Assembly (NCBI RefSeq): GCF_002091755.1
Contig: NZ_BDAI01000006.1
Location: 62,001-126,000 of the forward strand
DNA: 64,000 nucleotides
Direction: 5' to 3'
Source: Pseudomonas nitroreducens NBRC 12694
GTDB taxonomy: Bacteria > Pseudomonadota > Gammaproteobacteria > Pseudomonadales > Pseudomonadaceae
The notes beneath the pieces were generated by a model. That model saw only the letters and a list, made by a program, of their open reading frames with translations, made no database searches and was not told the origin of the DNA. The stretch's first letter is position 1; each line of letters opens with the position of its first letter. A program made the position numbers and the translations under genes. Below, piece by piece: positions 1-8,204 of the stretch.

Positions 1-135
1 GGGCAGGTAGCGACAGCCCCCCAGGGCCGGCCCGAGCCGGGAGTTGTGGATGGCGATGATGGCCTTGAGTCCCGTGGCCGGGTCCTGGAAGAGATGCAGC
101 GACTCGAGCCGGGTGGCTTCCATCATGTCGAACAT
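1..135 (-). CDS. ldh: Leucine (Glu/Leu/Phe/Val) dehydrogenase, N-terminal 45 codons only
   Basis: The reverse strand from 135 reads MFDMMEATRLESLHLFQDPA and runs on through a GPALGGCRYLP segment to the window edge. This is the N-terminal substrate domain of the NAD-dependent Glu/Leu/Phe/Val dehydrogenases, where GGCR lies in the conserved glycine-rich stretch near the catalytic lysine. The family oxidatively deaminates branched-chain amino acids to 2-oxo acids in the cytoplasm. An AAGGGAG ribosome site precedes the ATG by a few bases. The gene is cut by the window start, so the catalytic lysine and the Rossmann domain are not visible. Divergence from the SirB1-family gene at 291 matches the PA3418/PA3419 arrangement I recall from P. 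aeruginosa. Confidence 0.85.
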   Translation of the reverse strand, partial: MFDMMEATRLESLHLFQDPATGLKAIIAIHNSRLGPALGGCRYLP

Positions 136-290
136 GGCGGCGCTCCCTTGCTGTGGGTGGACAACGGTCCGTCGAAGGACCCTCCTGAGTATAGGCAGCG
201 CCTGTCACATCACCTTCACGGGCGACGACCGCACCACTGGACGAGTGCCCATTGCTCCGGTTACAACCGCAAAGTCAGCCGGAGAACGCC

Positions 291-1100
291 ATGGACCCGC
301 GTCAAGCCTGCCTTGCCTGCCTTGCCCAGGACCCGCCCGCCCTGTTCGAAGCCGCTCTGTGGATCGCCACCGAGCACGAGCCGCACCTGCCGCCGGAGCA
401 TGCGCTGCGGCTCTTCGACTCGCTCGCGCACCAAGTCGCAGTGGCGCTGCCGCAGGGTACCGGCGATGCGGAGCGCGCGCAGTTCCTGCTGCGCCGGTTG
501 AGCGAACTGGGCTTTGCCGAGGATGACGAGCACCCCTTGCACCCGCGCGCCGCCCTGCTCCCCCAGGTCTTGCAACGCCGCCACGGCCAACCGCTGTCAT
601 TGGCGCTGATCGCCCTGGAGATGGCGCGCCGCAACGGCATCACCCTGGTCGGCGTGAATTTCCCTGGCCGCTTCCTCCTGCGGGTGCCCGGTGCCGACCA
701 CCTGCTCGACCCGACCACCGGCCGCCGTCTTTATACCCGCGACTGCCGCGACCTGCTGGCGCGCCAGATGGGAACCAACGTCGAGCTGTCCGCCGAGCAC
801 CTGCGGACGGCCAGCGCCACCGACATGCTCCAGCGCCTGTCACGCAATCTGCGTCAACTGCACCTCGCCGCCGGGGAACCGCTGGCGGCATTGAAAGATG
901 CCCAGCGCGTGCTGGAACTGGGGCCGCCCAGCGCCAGCGATCATCTCGCGCGCGCCGACCTCTACCACGTGCTGGACTGCCCGCAGGCGGAACGCTACGA
1001 CCTCGAACGGGCCATGCTGCTCAGCGACGACGCCGCCGAGCAGATGCGCCTGGCCCAGCGTCTGGCCGACATCAGCGTGCCGCCCAAGGCACTGCACTGA
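291..1100 (+). CDS. SirB1/YchA-family protein (transglutaminase-like fold plus TPR-like tail)
   Basis: The protein is 269 aa from the ATG at 291; the open frame extends upstream to 252, but 291 follows GGAGAACGCC. Residues about 60-160 carry the SirB1 N-terminal signature: a stretch around HGQPLSLALIALEMARRNG followed by GVNFPGRFLLRV and DPTTGR. This fold resembles transglutaminases but usually lacks protease activity. The last 90 residues are helical and TPR-like (NLRQLHLAAGEPLAALKDA, then an ELGPPSASDHLARADLY segment). In enterobacteria the family sits beside prmC and peptide-release genes, and its function is unproven. Here it stands alone between a dehydrogenase and a LuxR regulator whose 3' end it faces with a 4-base gap. 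Confidence 0.8.
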   Translation: MDPRQACLACLAQDPPALFEAALWIATEHEPHLPPEHALRLFDSLAHQVAVALPQGTGDAERAQFLLRRLSELGFAEDDEHPLHPRAALLPQVLQRRHGQPLSLALIALEMARRNGITLVGVNFPGRFLLRVPGADHLLDPTTGRRLYTRDCRDLLARQMGTNVELSAEHLRTASATDMLQRLSRNLRQLHLAAGEPLAALKDAQRVLELGPPSASDHLARADLYHVLDCPQAERYDLERAMLLSDDAAEQMRLAQRLADISVPPKALH

Positions 1101-1104
1101 CGCC

Positions 1105-3633
1105 TCAGACCTTCAACAACCCCAATTCCTTCGCCCGCGCCACCGCCTGGGTGCGTCGCTCCACGCCGAGCTTGCCGTTGATCCGGCGCGCATGGGTCTT
1201 CACCGTGTGCAGGGAGATGTACAGCCGCTCGCCGATTTCCAGGTTCGAACACCCTCGGGCGATCAATTCCAGCACCGACAGCTCACGCAGGCTCAGCAGG
1301 TTGTGCGGGGCCATCTCGCCGGCATGCGGGCGCAGACCGAACAGGCCCGGCTGCCTGCGCTGGGTGTCGCGCAGGGTGGAGACCAGGCCGAAACGCTGGG
1401 CCAGAGCAACGCCCTCGTCCAGCGCGCTGCGCGCTTCGTCCAGGCTACCGGCGATGAAATGTGCTTCGGCCAGCGCCAGCCAGACGTCGCAGGCCAGGGT
1501 GTTGCGTCCCTGACGCAGCAGGTCAGGCAACATTGCCAGCAGCCTCTGCTGCGCGGCATCCACGTCGCCGTCGTAGAGCTCGGCCAGCGCTAGGTGGTGC
1601 TCGACCCGCAGGATCTGGTCCGGCGCCGCCGCCGGCGGGCAGAGAGAGTCGCTACGGTAGCGCGCAGCCACGCGTTGCAGGACCTCCCGCGCCGGCCCCG
1701 CCCGGTTCTGCCGCAGGTTCAACGCGCCGCTGGCGAGCAGCAGCGGCCCACGGTAGATGGGTTCCGGGACATGCTGCAGCTGCATCAGCCGCTCGACCTC
1801 GAGCAGGCGACTGAAGGCGCCGTCGGTGTCGCCGTCCAGCGCATCCAGCCAGGCCATACCGGTGAAGCCATAGATCGAGCTCGGGTCGTGGCTGCGGCGG
1901 GTTTCGTTCAACCCGGCAATGAACAGTTCGCGGGCCTCGTCGTCACGCCCCTGGCGAAGGCACAGCCAGCCGCGGCGCAGAGCAACACGGCCGGCCATGG
2001 CATTGCAGGTGATGCGCATCTCATCAAGGTATTCCTGCACCCGCGCCAGCAGCGCATCGGCCCGCTGCAGTTCGCCGCGCTGCTCCAGCCACTGGGCACG
2101 ATCCAGTTCCAGCAGCGCTTCGAACGTGGTGCTGCCTTGCAGGCGCGCTCGCCGCAGCGCCTCGCGGTTGATCAGCCGTGCCTCGGCCAGGCGCCCTTCG
2201 GCCTGGGCCTGCTGGGTCAGCGCGGACAGGCAGATCAGGGTCTGCGCCCAGGCCTCCTCCGGCAGGTACGCCAATGCCTCGCGCAGTTGCTCGCGGGAGC
2301 CACGCAGGCCACGGGCATGGGTAAGCATGCCGTTGAGCCCTTGCCACTGAGCGATCAGCGCACGCTGGCGGTGCTCGCCGGGCATCGGCAGGAAACGATC
2401 GAAGCCGGCCAGCAGCGCTTCCACGTCATCCAGGCGACCGACGAACAACAGGGTCCAGGCGTTGAGGATGAGCAGGCGCGGAGTGCTGCACAGCAACTCC
2501 TCGGGCAGCGATTCGCGCAGTTGCAGCACACGCTCGACATTGCGACCGTGCAAGAGCTGCTCTTCGGTCAGGCGTTGCAGCAGGCTGGCAGAAACATCCG
2601 GCTGCTCGGCGTACAGAGAATGCTCGAAAGCCGAGTGGATCTCACCGCACTGGGTGAACCACTGGCAGGCGCGCCGATGCAGGGTCGCCGCCGGCCAGCG
2701 TGACAGGCTGGCCAGCGCCGTCGCGAGCATGGGTGCCACCTGGAACCAGTGCTGGGTGTTGTCCACCGCTTCGATCAGCACTCCCCAGGCTTGCAAGCCG
2801 TCCAGGCCAAGACCGGGCTCATCGAACAGGTAATCGCAGAGCTCGCGGTTGAAGCGGGCAATCTGCGCGAGGCCGCAAAGCGTCTCCGCCAGCTCTGCCG
2901 GCAGGCTCGCCAGGACTTCGCGTTGCAGGTAATCCTGCAGCAGGCCGTTGCCGGTCTCGGCGACCAGTGTAGCGCAGGGCGCGATGGGCTCATTGCCCAG
3001 GCTGAGCAGGCGAAGGCGCACGCCGGCGAACCAGCCATGGGTCGCGTCCTGCAGCGCCTGGCGCTGGGCCTGGGGCCACTCCAGGCCGGCGGTCTGCAGG
3101 TAGGCGTCCAGCTCGCCCTGGGTCAGGGCCAGGCTGCTGGCACCCAGCTCCAGCAGCTCGCCTTCGAGCAGCAGGCGGGTCAGGTTGCAGGCCGGGCGAC
3201 GACGGCTGGCCAGCCACCAGCCGATCAGCGGAGAAGCGACGGCAAGCAGGCGGTCGAAGCAGTCGTCGAGAGCGGGATCGGGCGCGCGGGGATAGTCATC
3301 GAGCATCAGCCAGACCGGCTCGCTGGCGTTCTCCAGCCAGCTCGCCAGTGCCGCCTCGCCGGCCCAGGGCACGCCCAGTGCCTCGCCCAGCCGCTCGCAG
3401 AACTGCTCCGGCTGCAACGCCCTCCCTCCCAGCCCCAGCCAGACCACGCGAGTTCCGGTCGGTACCAGGCGTGCGCATTCGCTCATCAGCACCGTCTTGC
3501 CGCAACCGGGCGGCGCCACCAGCAGGCGCAAGCGGCACTCGGTGGCACTCAGGCTGGCGTGCAGCCGTTCGCGGGGCAGGTGCTGGCGGGGCAGGCGAGG
3601 CAGCGCCGCGCTGTGCTGGGCGATTGTCGACAT
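1105..3633 (-). CDS. MalT/AlkS-type LuxR-family regulator (cluster 1)
   Basis: This 842-aa protein has three parts. An N-terminal P-loop ATPase has Walker A APPGCGKT at about residues 40-47 and a Walker-B-like WLMLDDY at about 108-114. The middle is long, helical and TPR-like. The C-terminal LuxR helix-turn-helix occupies about residues 775-842 (RELSVLELIARGCSN, then SLHTVKTHARRINGKLGVE). This is the layout of MalT and AlkS, ATP-dependent activators that respond to a small inducer. I chose ATG 3633 (GGAAGAAG ribosome site) over the longer open frame to 3813, which would run through the terminator. It lies downstream of a DUF1329/DUF1302 pair on the same strand and is the likely regulator of that pair. 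A paralogue with near-identical C-terminus is encoded at 43971. Confidence 0.85.
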   Translation of the reverse strand: MSTIAQHSAALPRLPRQHLPRERLHASLSATECRLRLLVAPPGCGKTVLMSECARLVPTGTRVVWLGLGGRALQPEQFCERLGEALGVPWAGEAALASWLENASEPVWLMLDDYPRAPDPALDDCFDRLLAVASPLIGWWLASRRRPACNLTRLLLEGELLELGASSLALTQGELDAYLQTAGLEWPQAQRQALQDATHGWFAGVRLRLLSLGNEPIAPCATLVAETGNGLLQDYLQREVLASLPAELAETLCGLAQIARFNRELCDYLFDEPGLGLDGLQAWGVLIEAVDNTQHWFQVAPMLATALASLSRWPAATLHRRACQWFTQCGEIHSAFEHSLYAEQPDVSASLLQRLTEEQLLHGRNVERVLQLRESLPEELLCSTPRLLILNAWTLLFVGRLDDVEALLAGFDRFLPMPGEHRQRALIAQWQGLNGMLTHARGLRGSREQLREALAYLPEEAWAQTLICLSALTQQAQAEGRLAEARLINREALRRARLQGSTTFEALLELDRAQWLEQRGELQRADALLARVQEYLDEMRITCNAMAGRVALRRGWLCLRQGRDDEARELFIAGLNETRRSHDPSSIYGFTGMAWLDALDGDTDGAFSRLLEVERLMQLQHVPEPIYRGPLLLASGALNLRQNRAGPAREVLQRVAARYRSDSLCPPAAAPDQILRVEHHLALAELYDGDVDAAQQRLLAMLPDLLRQGRNTLACDVWLALAEAHFIAGSLDEARSALDEGVALAQRFGLVSTLRDTQRRQPGLFGLRPHAGEMAPHNLLSLRELSVLELIARGCSNLEIGERLYISLHTVKTHARRINGKLGVERRTQAVARAKELGLLKV

Positions 3634-3772
3634 GGGCTTCTTCCGGCCATTTGCAGGCCAGACTATGCCCGTGGGCAGAGCGGGCAAAGGACCATCAGCC
3701 AGACTCATGGGACGGTATAGCGCAGACTGCGCCCAGGCCCGAAGTAGAGGGCGCGCCGCTTGACCGCAGCGC

Positions 3773-3808
3773 AAAAAAAGAAACCCGGCATCCACCTGGA
3801 ATGCCGGG
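3773..3808 (-). terminator. Rho-independent terminator of the DUF1329 gene, cluster 1
   Basis: The stem CCCGGCAT (3784-3791) pairs with ATGCCGGG (3801-3808). On the reverse strand it is followed by a T-rich run (complement of 3773-3783). It ends transcription of the DUF1302-DUF1329 pair before the regulator gene. Confidence 0.8.
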
Positions 3809-3829
3809 GCCAAGGAGCGGACTGCGGGA

Positions 3830-5200
3830 TCAGCGAACGCCGGCGTTACGCAGCGCTGCGGGGGTGAAGTCGGCCATGCTGGCCTTCTGGCCGAACTGAT
3901 AGCCGCGCTTCTCTTCGTTGTTCAGGCCGAAGGTCACGTAGCGGCCGGCGAGGATGTCGTAGAGCGACTCAGCGGCGTAGCCGGTGGCGAGTTCGGTGTA
4001 GAAGGTCATCTCGTGGCCTTCACCGACGCGCCATAGCTGGCCGCGGCCGTCATACAGCTCGGACACGGCGATCTGCCAGCTGTCCTCGTCGAGGTAGAAA
4101 TGCCGCTGGCCGTAGATGTTGCGCTCGCCGGACTTCAGGGTGCCGACCACTTCCCACACGCGGTGCAGTTCGTAACGGGTCAGGTCCTGGTTGATGTGAC
4201 CCGGCTTGACGATGTCGTCGTACTTGAGGTCCGGCGAGTTCAGACGGTAGCTGTTGTACGGGATGTACATCTCGCGCTTGCCGACCAGTTTCCAGTCGTA
4301 ACGATCCGGCGCGCCGGAGAACATGTCGTAGTTGTCCGAGGTGCGCATGCCATCGGAGGCGGTACCCGGACCGTCGTAGGCCACCTGCGGTGCACGGCGA
4401 ACACGGCGCTGGCCGGCGTTGTAGATCCACGCCAGGCGAGGTTCCTTCACCTGGTCCAGGGTCTCGTGCACCAGCAGGACGTTACCGGCCAGGCGTGCCG
4501 GCGCCGTTACCTGCTGCTTGAAGTAGGTGAGGATGTTGCCGGTCTTGCCGGCGTCCTGGTCAGTCATGCTCTGCGGCACCGCGATCGATTCTTCGAAGCG
4601 GATCGGCGTGTAGCTGCCGTTGGTCTGCGGCACCACCTGTACTACCGTGCGGGAAATGTTACCGCCGTGGTAACGGGTCAGATGGTTCCACAGCGCTTGC
4701 ACGCCGTTCTGCGGCAACGGGAAGGCGTAGTAGCGGCTCTTCTCGAAGTTCTCCAGGCCGTTGCCATCGTTGATCGGCTGGACGAACTCGGCGCTGCGTT
4801 TGATGGCGGCGTAGATGTCGTCGGGCAGCGCGAAGGTGCGGTGGGTCTTGTACACCGGGATCTTGTAGGTATCCGGGTAGCGCTTGAACATCGCCAACTG
4901 GCCGGCGGAGAGCTTGTCCTTGTACTGATCGGCGTTCTGCGCGGTGATGGTGAACAGCGGCTTCTCGTCGGCGAAGGGGTTGGAAAGGAAGCCCTTGCCG
5001 TCGAGTTTGCCGGCGGTGCGGGAGATGCCCCCGGTCCAGGCCGGGATGCTGCCGTCGGCGTTGCCTTCCTTCTGCGAGCCCATGGGCGTCAGGGTCGTAC
5101 CCAGCTTGGCCACTTCGTCGGCGGACACCGCCGCCATCACGCCACCGGACAGCAGGCTCAGGGCCAGCGCGCCGCATTGGAGGATTCTTGTCGTTCTCAT
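3830..5200 (-). CDS. DUF1329 periplasmic protein (cluster 1)
   Basis: This is a 456-aa secreted protein. The first 24 residues form a signal peptide (MRTTRILQCGALALSLLSG, cleavage near MAA-VSADE). The mature part has the DUF1329 hallmarks: LGTTLTPMGSQKEGNADGSI near the N-terminus, AWIYNAGQRRVRRAP mid-protein, and GVR at the end. The family has a LolA/LppX-like fold suited to holding lipid or hydrophobic ligands in the periplasm; this is a family-level statement. It lies 22 bases downstream of the DUF1302 barrel gene, so the two are one transcription unit. Homologous pairs in P. putida sit by a medium-chain acyl-CoA ligase and, as I recall, have been tied to growth on fatty esters. ATG 5200 has an AAGGAA ribosome site. 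A paralogue of similar size is at 46932. Confidence 0.85.
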   Translation of the reverse strand: MRTTRILQCGALALSLLSGGVMAAVSADEVAKLGTTLTPMGSQKEGNADGSIPAWTGGISRTAGKLDGKGFLSNPFADEKPLFTITAQNADQYKDKLSAGQLAMFKRYPDTYKIPVYKTHRTFALPDDIYAAIKRSAEFVQPINDGNGLENFEKSRYYAFPLPQNGVQALWNHLTRYHGGNISRTVVQVVPQTNGSYTPIRFEESIAVPQSMTDQDAGKTGNILTYFKQQVTAPARLAGNVLLVHETLDQVKEPRLAWIYNAGQRRVRRAPQVAYDGPGTASDGMRTSDNYDMFSGAPDRYDWKLVGKREMYIPYNSYRLNSPDLKYDDIVKPGHINQDLTRYELHRVWEVVGTLKSGERNIYGQRHFYLDEDSWQIAVSELYDGRGQLWRVGEGHEMTFYTELATGYAAESLYDILAGRYVTFGLNNEEKRGYQFGQKASMADFTPAALRNAGVR

Positions 5201-5222
5201 GTCGATTCCTTGAGCAGGCAGG

Positions 5223-7034
5223 TCAGAAGTTCACGCCGAAGCTGAGCGACAGGAAGTCCCGGTCGACGATGGTGTTGTAATCGCCGCCGAAGAAGTTCGT
5301 GTAGTTCAGACTCGCGGTGTAGGTGTTCTGGTAGTCCGCATCGATGCCGACGCTGGCCGCCTTGCTGCCTTCGTTGAAGACCGGGCCGTAACCGTGCACG
5401 TCGTGGGACCAGGCGATGTTCGGCTTGAGGTTCACCCCGGCGAAGACGTTGTTGTAGTCCCAGATGGCGCGGGCGCGATAACCCCAGGAGGACGAGGTGT
5501 AGAAGCCGCCGCTGCCATACTCGTTACGCGCGGTGGCGTTCTCCGGGACGCCGTAGACGGAGTCGCGGCCGTAGCGCTCGCCGACCTCATTGGTCATGCC
5601 ACCCACGTAGGTCATGCCGACTTCGCCCACCAGGGTGAGGCGGTCCGCGCCCATGGTCTGGTCGAAGAAGTGGGTGAAGGTGGTCTGCGCCTGGGTCACT
5701 TCCTTGCGCACATAGCCGTGACTGACGCGGCCGGCCTGGGCCAGCGCACCGGCAGCGCCACCGCTGGTGAAGCCGCCGACCACGGTAGTGGCGAGCAATG
5801 GCGTCATGTCGGTGGTGTTGAGCTGCAGGGGCATGTTCGGCCGGTAGCTGATCTCGCCGTTCCACGCGGTGCCGGTGGGCAGGGTGGTGGAGAAGCTCAG
5901 GCCGTAGAGGCGGATGTCTTCCGGGTACTCGAGGAAGTAATTGCCGCGACCGAGCAGCAGCGGTTGTGCGAGTGCTGCACCACCCGGTACGGACAGCGCG
6001 CGGAGCACGTTGCCGATGTCGGCGGTGCCGGCGTTCTTCATGCTCACGATGGGCGTGCGGCTGTGGTAGTTCATGGCGTAGGCGCCGTATTCCACATCGC
6101 TGCCCAGCCAGCGCAGGGCCAGGCCCCACTGGCCCGAATCACGTGCGTCGCGGTCGGCGCCGCGCGGCACCATCAGGCCTTCGGGTGTGACGGTGACGCC
6201 CAGGGAATTGAGCAGCGCCTTGGTCGCCGGGGCGTTCAGCGAGTTGACCGTGGCCGGGTCGAGGATGTTGTAGTTGGTCTTGCAGCCGTCGGCCGCTACG
6301 TCGGTGGTGGAGAAGAAGGTGCCGCAGTTGTCGAGCACCGTCTGGTCCCACTCCAGCTGGTAGAAACCTTCGACGGACAGGCTGTCGGTCAGGCTCTGCG
6401 ACAGGTAGAGCATGTTCACCGGGATCAGGCCTTCCTTGATTTCCGAACCAGGACGACGGAAGGCGGAGACGTCGATGGGGTTGATGGTGTTGATGCTGTT
6501 GCCGATGAAGGTACTCTCCCCCCAGCTCACCACCTGCTTGCCCAGGCGCACGGTGCCGGGCATGTCGGCAATCGCGTAGTTGTAGTAGCCGAAGGCATCG
6601 AGCAACTGGGCGCCGGAAGCCTTGGCGCCTTCCTTGCGGCCGTCGTCCGAAAGGTCTTTGAAGGCTACGCCTTCATCCTTCAGACGGAAGTCATACCAGT
6701 ACTTGCCCCGGGTGAAGACGCCGAAGTCCCCGTACTTCAGCTCCAGGTCGTGGATGCCCTTGAAGATCTTCGAGAAGGTATGGCCCTTGCGGAAGTTCTG
6801 ACGGCCATCGTCGTTGGTCTGGGTCATGCCGTGGCCGCCGTTGGCGGCCCCGATCAGGTCCTCTTTCGGACTCTGGGTACTCCAGCTGGCCCCCACGGAC
6901 AGACTGGAATCGAACTGACCTTCGATCTCCCCGATATTGAAGTTGATTGCCTGAGCCTGGGTGGCGCATCCCAGGGCGACAGCAGTGGCGAGAAGTTGCG
7001 GTTGGAAGAATCCGCGCCTTGTTTTTGTTGTCAT
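5223..7034 (-). CDS. DUF1302 outer-membrane beta-barrel protein (cluster 1)
   Basis: The protein has 603 residues from ATG 7034 (CAGGAGAG ribosome site); the open frame runs on to 7193 but without support. A signal peptide ends near QAQA-INFNIGEIEG. The mature N-terminus (GQFDSSLSVGASWSTQ) and the segments KIFKGIHDLELKYGD, LGKQVVSWGEST and FRRPGSEIKEGL are typical of DUF1302. The chain ends in SLSFGVNF, a C-terminal phenylalanine as in barrels folded by the Bam complex. Two cysteines in DNCGTFF and ADGCKT are also present in the paralogue and may form a disulphide. A likely role is passage or binding of a hydrophobic substrate at the outer membrane, together with the DUF1329 protein; this is an inference. 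Confidence 0.85.
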   Translation of the reverse strand: MTTKTRRGFFQPQLLATAVALGCATQAQAINFNIGEIEGQFDSSLSVGASWSTQSPKEDLIGAANGGHGMTQTNDDGRQNFRKGHTFSKIFKGIHDLELKYGDFGVFTRGKYWYDFRLKDEGVAFKDLSDDGRKEGAKASGAQLLDAFGYYNYAIADMPGTVRLGKQVVSWGESTFIGNSINTINPIDVSAFRRPGSEIKEGLIPVNMLYLSQSLTDSLSVEGFYQLEWDQTVLDNCGTFFSTTDVAADGCKTNYNILDPATVNSLNAPATKALLNSLGVTVTPEGLMVPRGADRDARDSGQWGLALRWLGSDVEYGAYAMNYHSRTPIVSMKNAGTADIGNVLRALSVPGGAALAQPLLLGRGNYFLEYPEDIRLYGLSFSTTLPTGTAWNGEISYRPNMPLQLNTTDMTPLLATTVVGGFTSGGAAGALAQAGRVSHGYVRKEVTQAQTTFTHFFDQTMGADRLTLVGEVGMTYVGGMTNEVGERYGRDSVYGVPENATARNEYGSGGFYTSSSWGYRARAIWDYNNVFAGVNLKPNIAWSHDVHGYGPVFNEGSKAASVGIDADYQNTYTASLNYTNFFGGDYNTIVDRDFLSLSFGVNF

Positions 7035-7119
7035 GCGGCTCTCCTGACGGTGTCTAGGTGGCCTTACCCTACTGAGCGACCTGACGGGGAGTAAGCGCTC
7101 CAAGGTGGTATTTGGCGTG

Positions 7120-7138
7120 TCGCCCGAAAGAGTGAATC
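7120..7138. promoter_or_regulatory. Shared upstream motif, copy 1 (before DUF1302, cluster 1)
   Basis: TCGCCCGAAAGAGTGAATC lies 86 bases upstream of the DUF1302 start. It matches the sites at 50445 and 52352 (consensus about TCGCYCGAAAGWGTGA), each a similar distance from a functionally linked gene. It is a candidate binding site for the nearby LuxR-type regulators. Confidence 0.55.
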
Positions 7139-7275
7139 CCCCCTCTGCCATGGGCTCTGGCGGGCGATATTGGCGCAAGCGATGACGGATCATCGAGACG
7201 ATGGATAGTGCCTTGCGCCCGGCAGGTGCTTTTCCACTACCCGAGAAGCGCTGTCTGGGGCATCCTTAGCCCCCT

Positions 7276-8091
7276 ATGCATGCCATCGACCAACGCCCGA
7301 CCGACAGCCACCTGACCGAGCAGACCCGCGAGGTGGTGCTGCGCTACCATCAGTACTGGAAGCATCGCGACCTCGAAGCGGTGCTCACGCTGTATCACGC
7401 GCAGGTGCAGTACAACGACTTCTTCCAGAACCGCACCCTGGGCTACACCGACCTGCGCGACTACGTGCAGGCCACCATGCCCAGCCGCCCGGAAGAGTTC
7501 CTCGACCACATCGACCGCATCCGCGTGGACGGCGACACCGCCTTCATCCAGTACCGCATCGCGGTCACCTTGAGCGGCCGCCTGGCGACCTTCCACTCCA
7601 GCGAAGCGATCACCGTGCGCGACGGCCTGATCTGGCGCATCAACGAATATGCTTCGGTCGTGCGCGAAGGCGGCGAAAGCCGTCCACAGGCCATCGACCC
7701 GCGTCCGGCCACCAGCCGCCTGGGCCTCTCGCCGCGCCAGCTCAGCCAGTTGGCCAGCGACCTGGAGGACTACTTCAGCAAGAGCCAGCCGTACCTGGCG
7801 CCGGACCTGGACCTGACCCAGGTGGCCACTGCCACCGGCTACACGCGCAACCAGATTTCCTACCTGCTCAACCAGGTGATGGGCCTGAGCTTCTACCAGT
7901 ACGTCAACCAGACCCGCCTGACCCACCTGCTCAGCCAGCTGCGCCCGCCGCTGCCTTCGCGCATCGACGAACTGGCCTTCTCCGCCGGCTTCAACTCGCT
8001 CTCGGCCTTCTATCGCTGCTTCCGCCAGCAGACCGGCCAGTCTCCCCGCGAGTATCTGAAACGCCTGCGCGAGGAACAGGCAGAGGCCTGA
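7276..8091 (+). CDS. AraC-family regulator with N-terminal NTF2/SnoaL-like domain
   Basis: The 271-aa protein begins with an NTF2-like fold at about residues 15-130 (VVLRYHQYWKHRDLEAVLTL, then NDFFQNRTLGYTDLRDYV) and ends with an AraC double helix-turn-helix at about 165-265 (ATGYTRNQISYLLNQ, then FNSLSAFYRCFRQQTGQSP). The usual AraC cupin sensor is thus replaced by a small-ligand pocket fold seen in SnoaL cyclases and limonene-epoxide hydrolases. It is divergent from the DUF1302 gene, with 241 bases between them, so it is a second candidate regulator of cluster 1. No strong ribosome site precedes ATG 7276. The inducer cannot be told from sequence. Confidence 0.8.
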   Translation: MHAIDQRPTDSHLTEQTREVVLRYHQYWKHRDLEAVLTLYHAQVQYNDFFQNRTLGYTDLRDYVQATMPSRPEEFLDHIDRIRVDGDTAFIQYRIAVTLSGRLATFHSSEAITVRDGLIWRINEYASVVREGGESRPQAIDPRPATSRLGLSPRQLSQLASDLEDYFSKSQPYLAPDLDLTQVATATGYTRNQISYLLNQVMGLSFYQYVNQTRLTHLLSQLRPPLPSRIDELAFSAGFNSLSAFYRCFRQQTGQSPREYLKRLREEQAEA

Positions 8092-8104
8092 TGCGCCCCT
8101 GCCG

Positions 8105-8135
8105 GCGGGTACGCGAGCAATCCTCGCGTACCCGC
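8105..8135 (+). terminator. Strong hairpin after the AraC-type gene
   Basis: A perfect 13-bp stem, GCGGGTACGCGAG / CTCGCGTACCCGC, with a 5-base loop lies 13 bases after the stop codon. It lacks a clear T-run, so termination is likely but not certain. Confidence 0.5.
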
Positions 8136-8204
8136 GCGCACGACAGAACCCCGCGCCAAATCTAGGCTTGCCGACATTCCCCCTTCTTCCTTTTGGAGTC
8201 GTCT

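Noticed and set aside
3634..3813. 60-residue N-terminal extension of the cluster 1 LuxR regulator
   Set aside because: It runs through the terminator of the DUF1329 gene and has no ribosome site; ATG 3633 has one.
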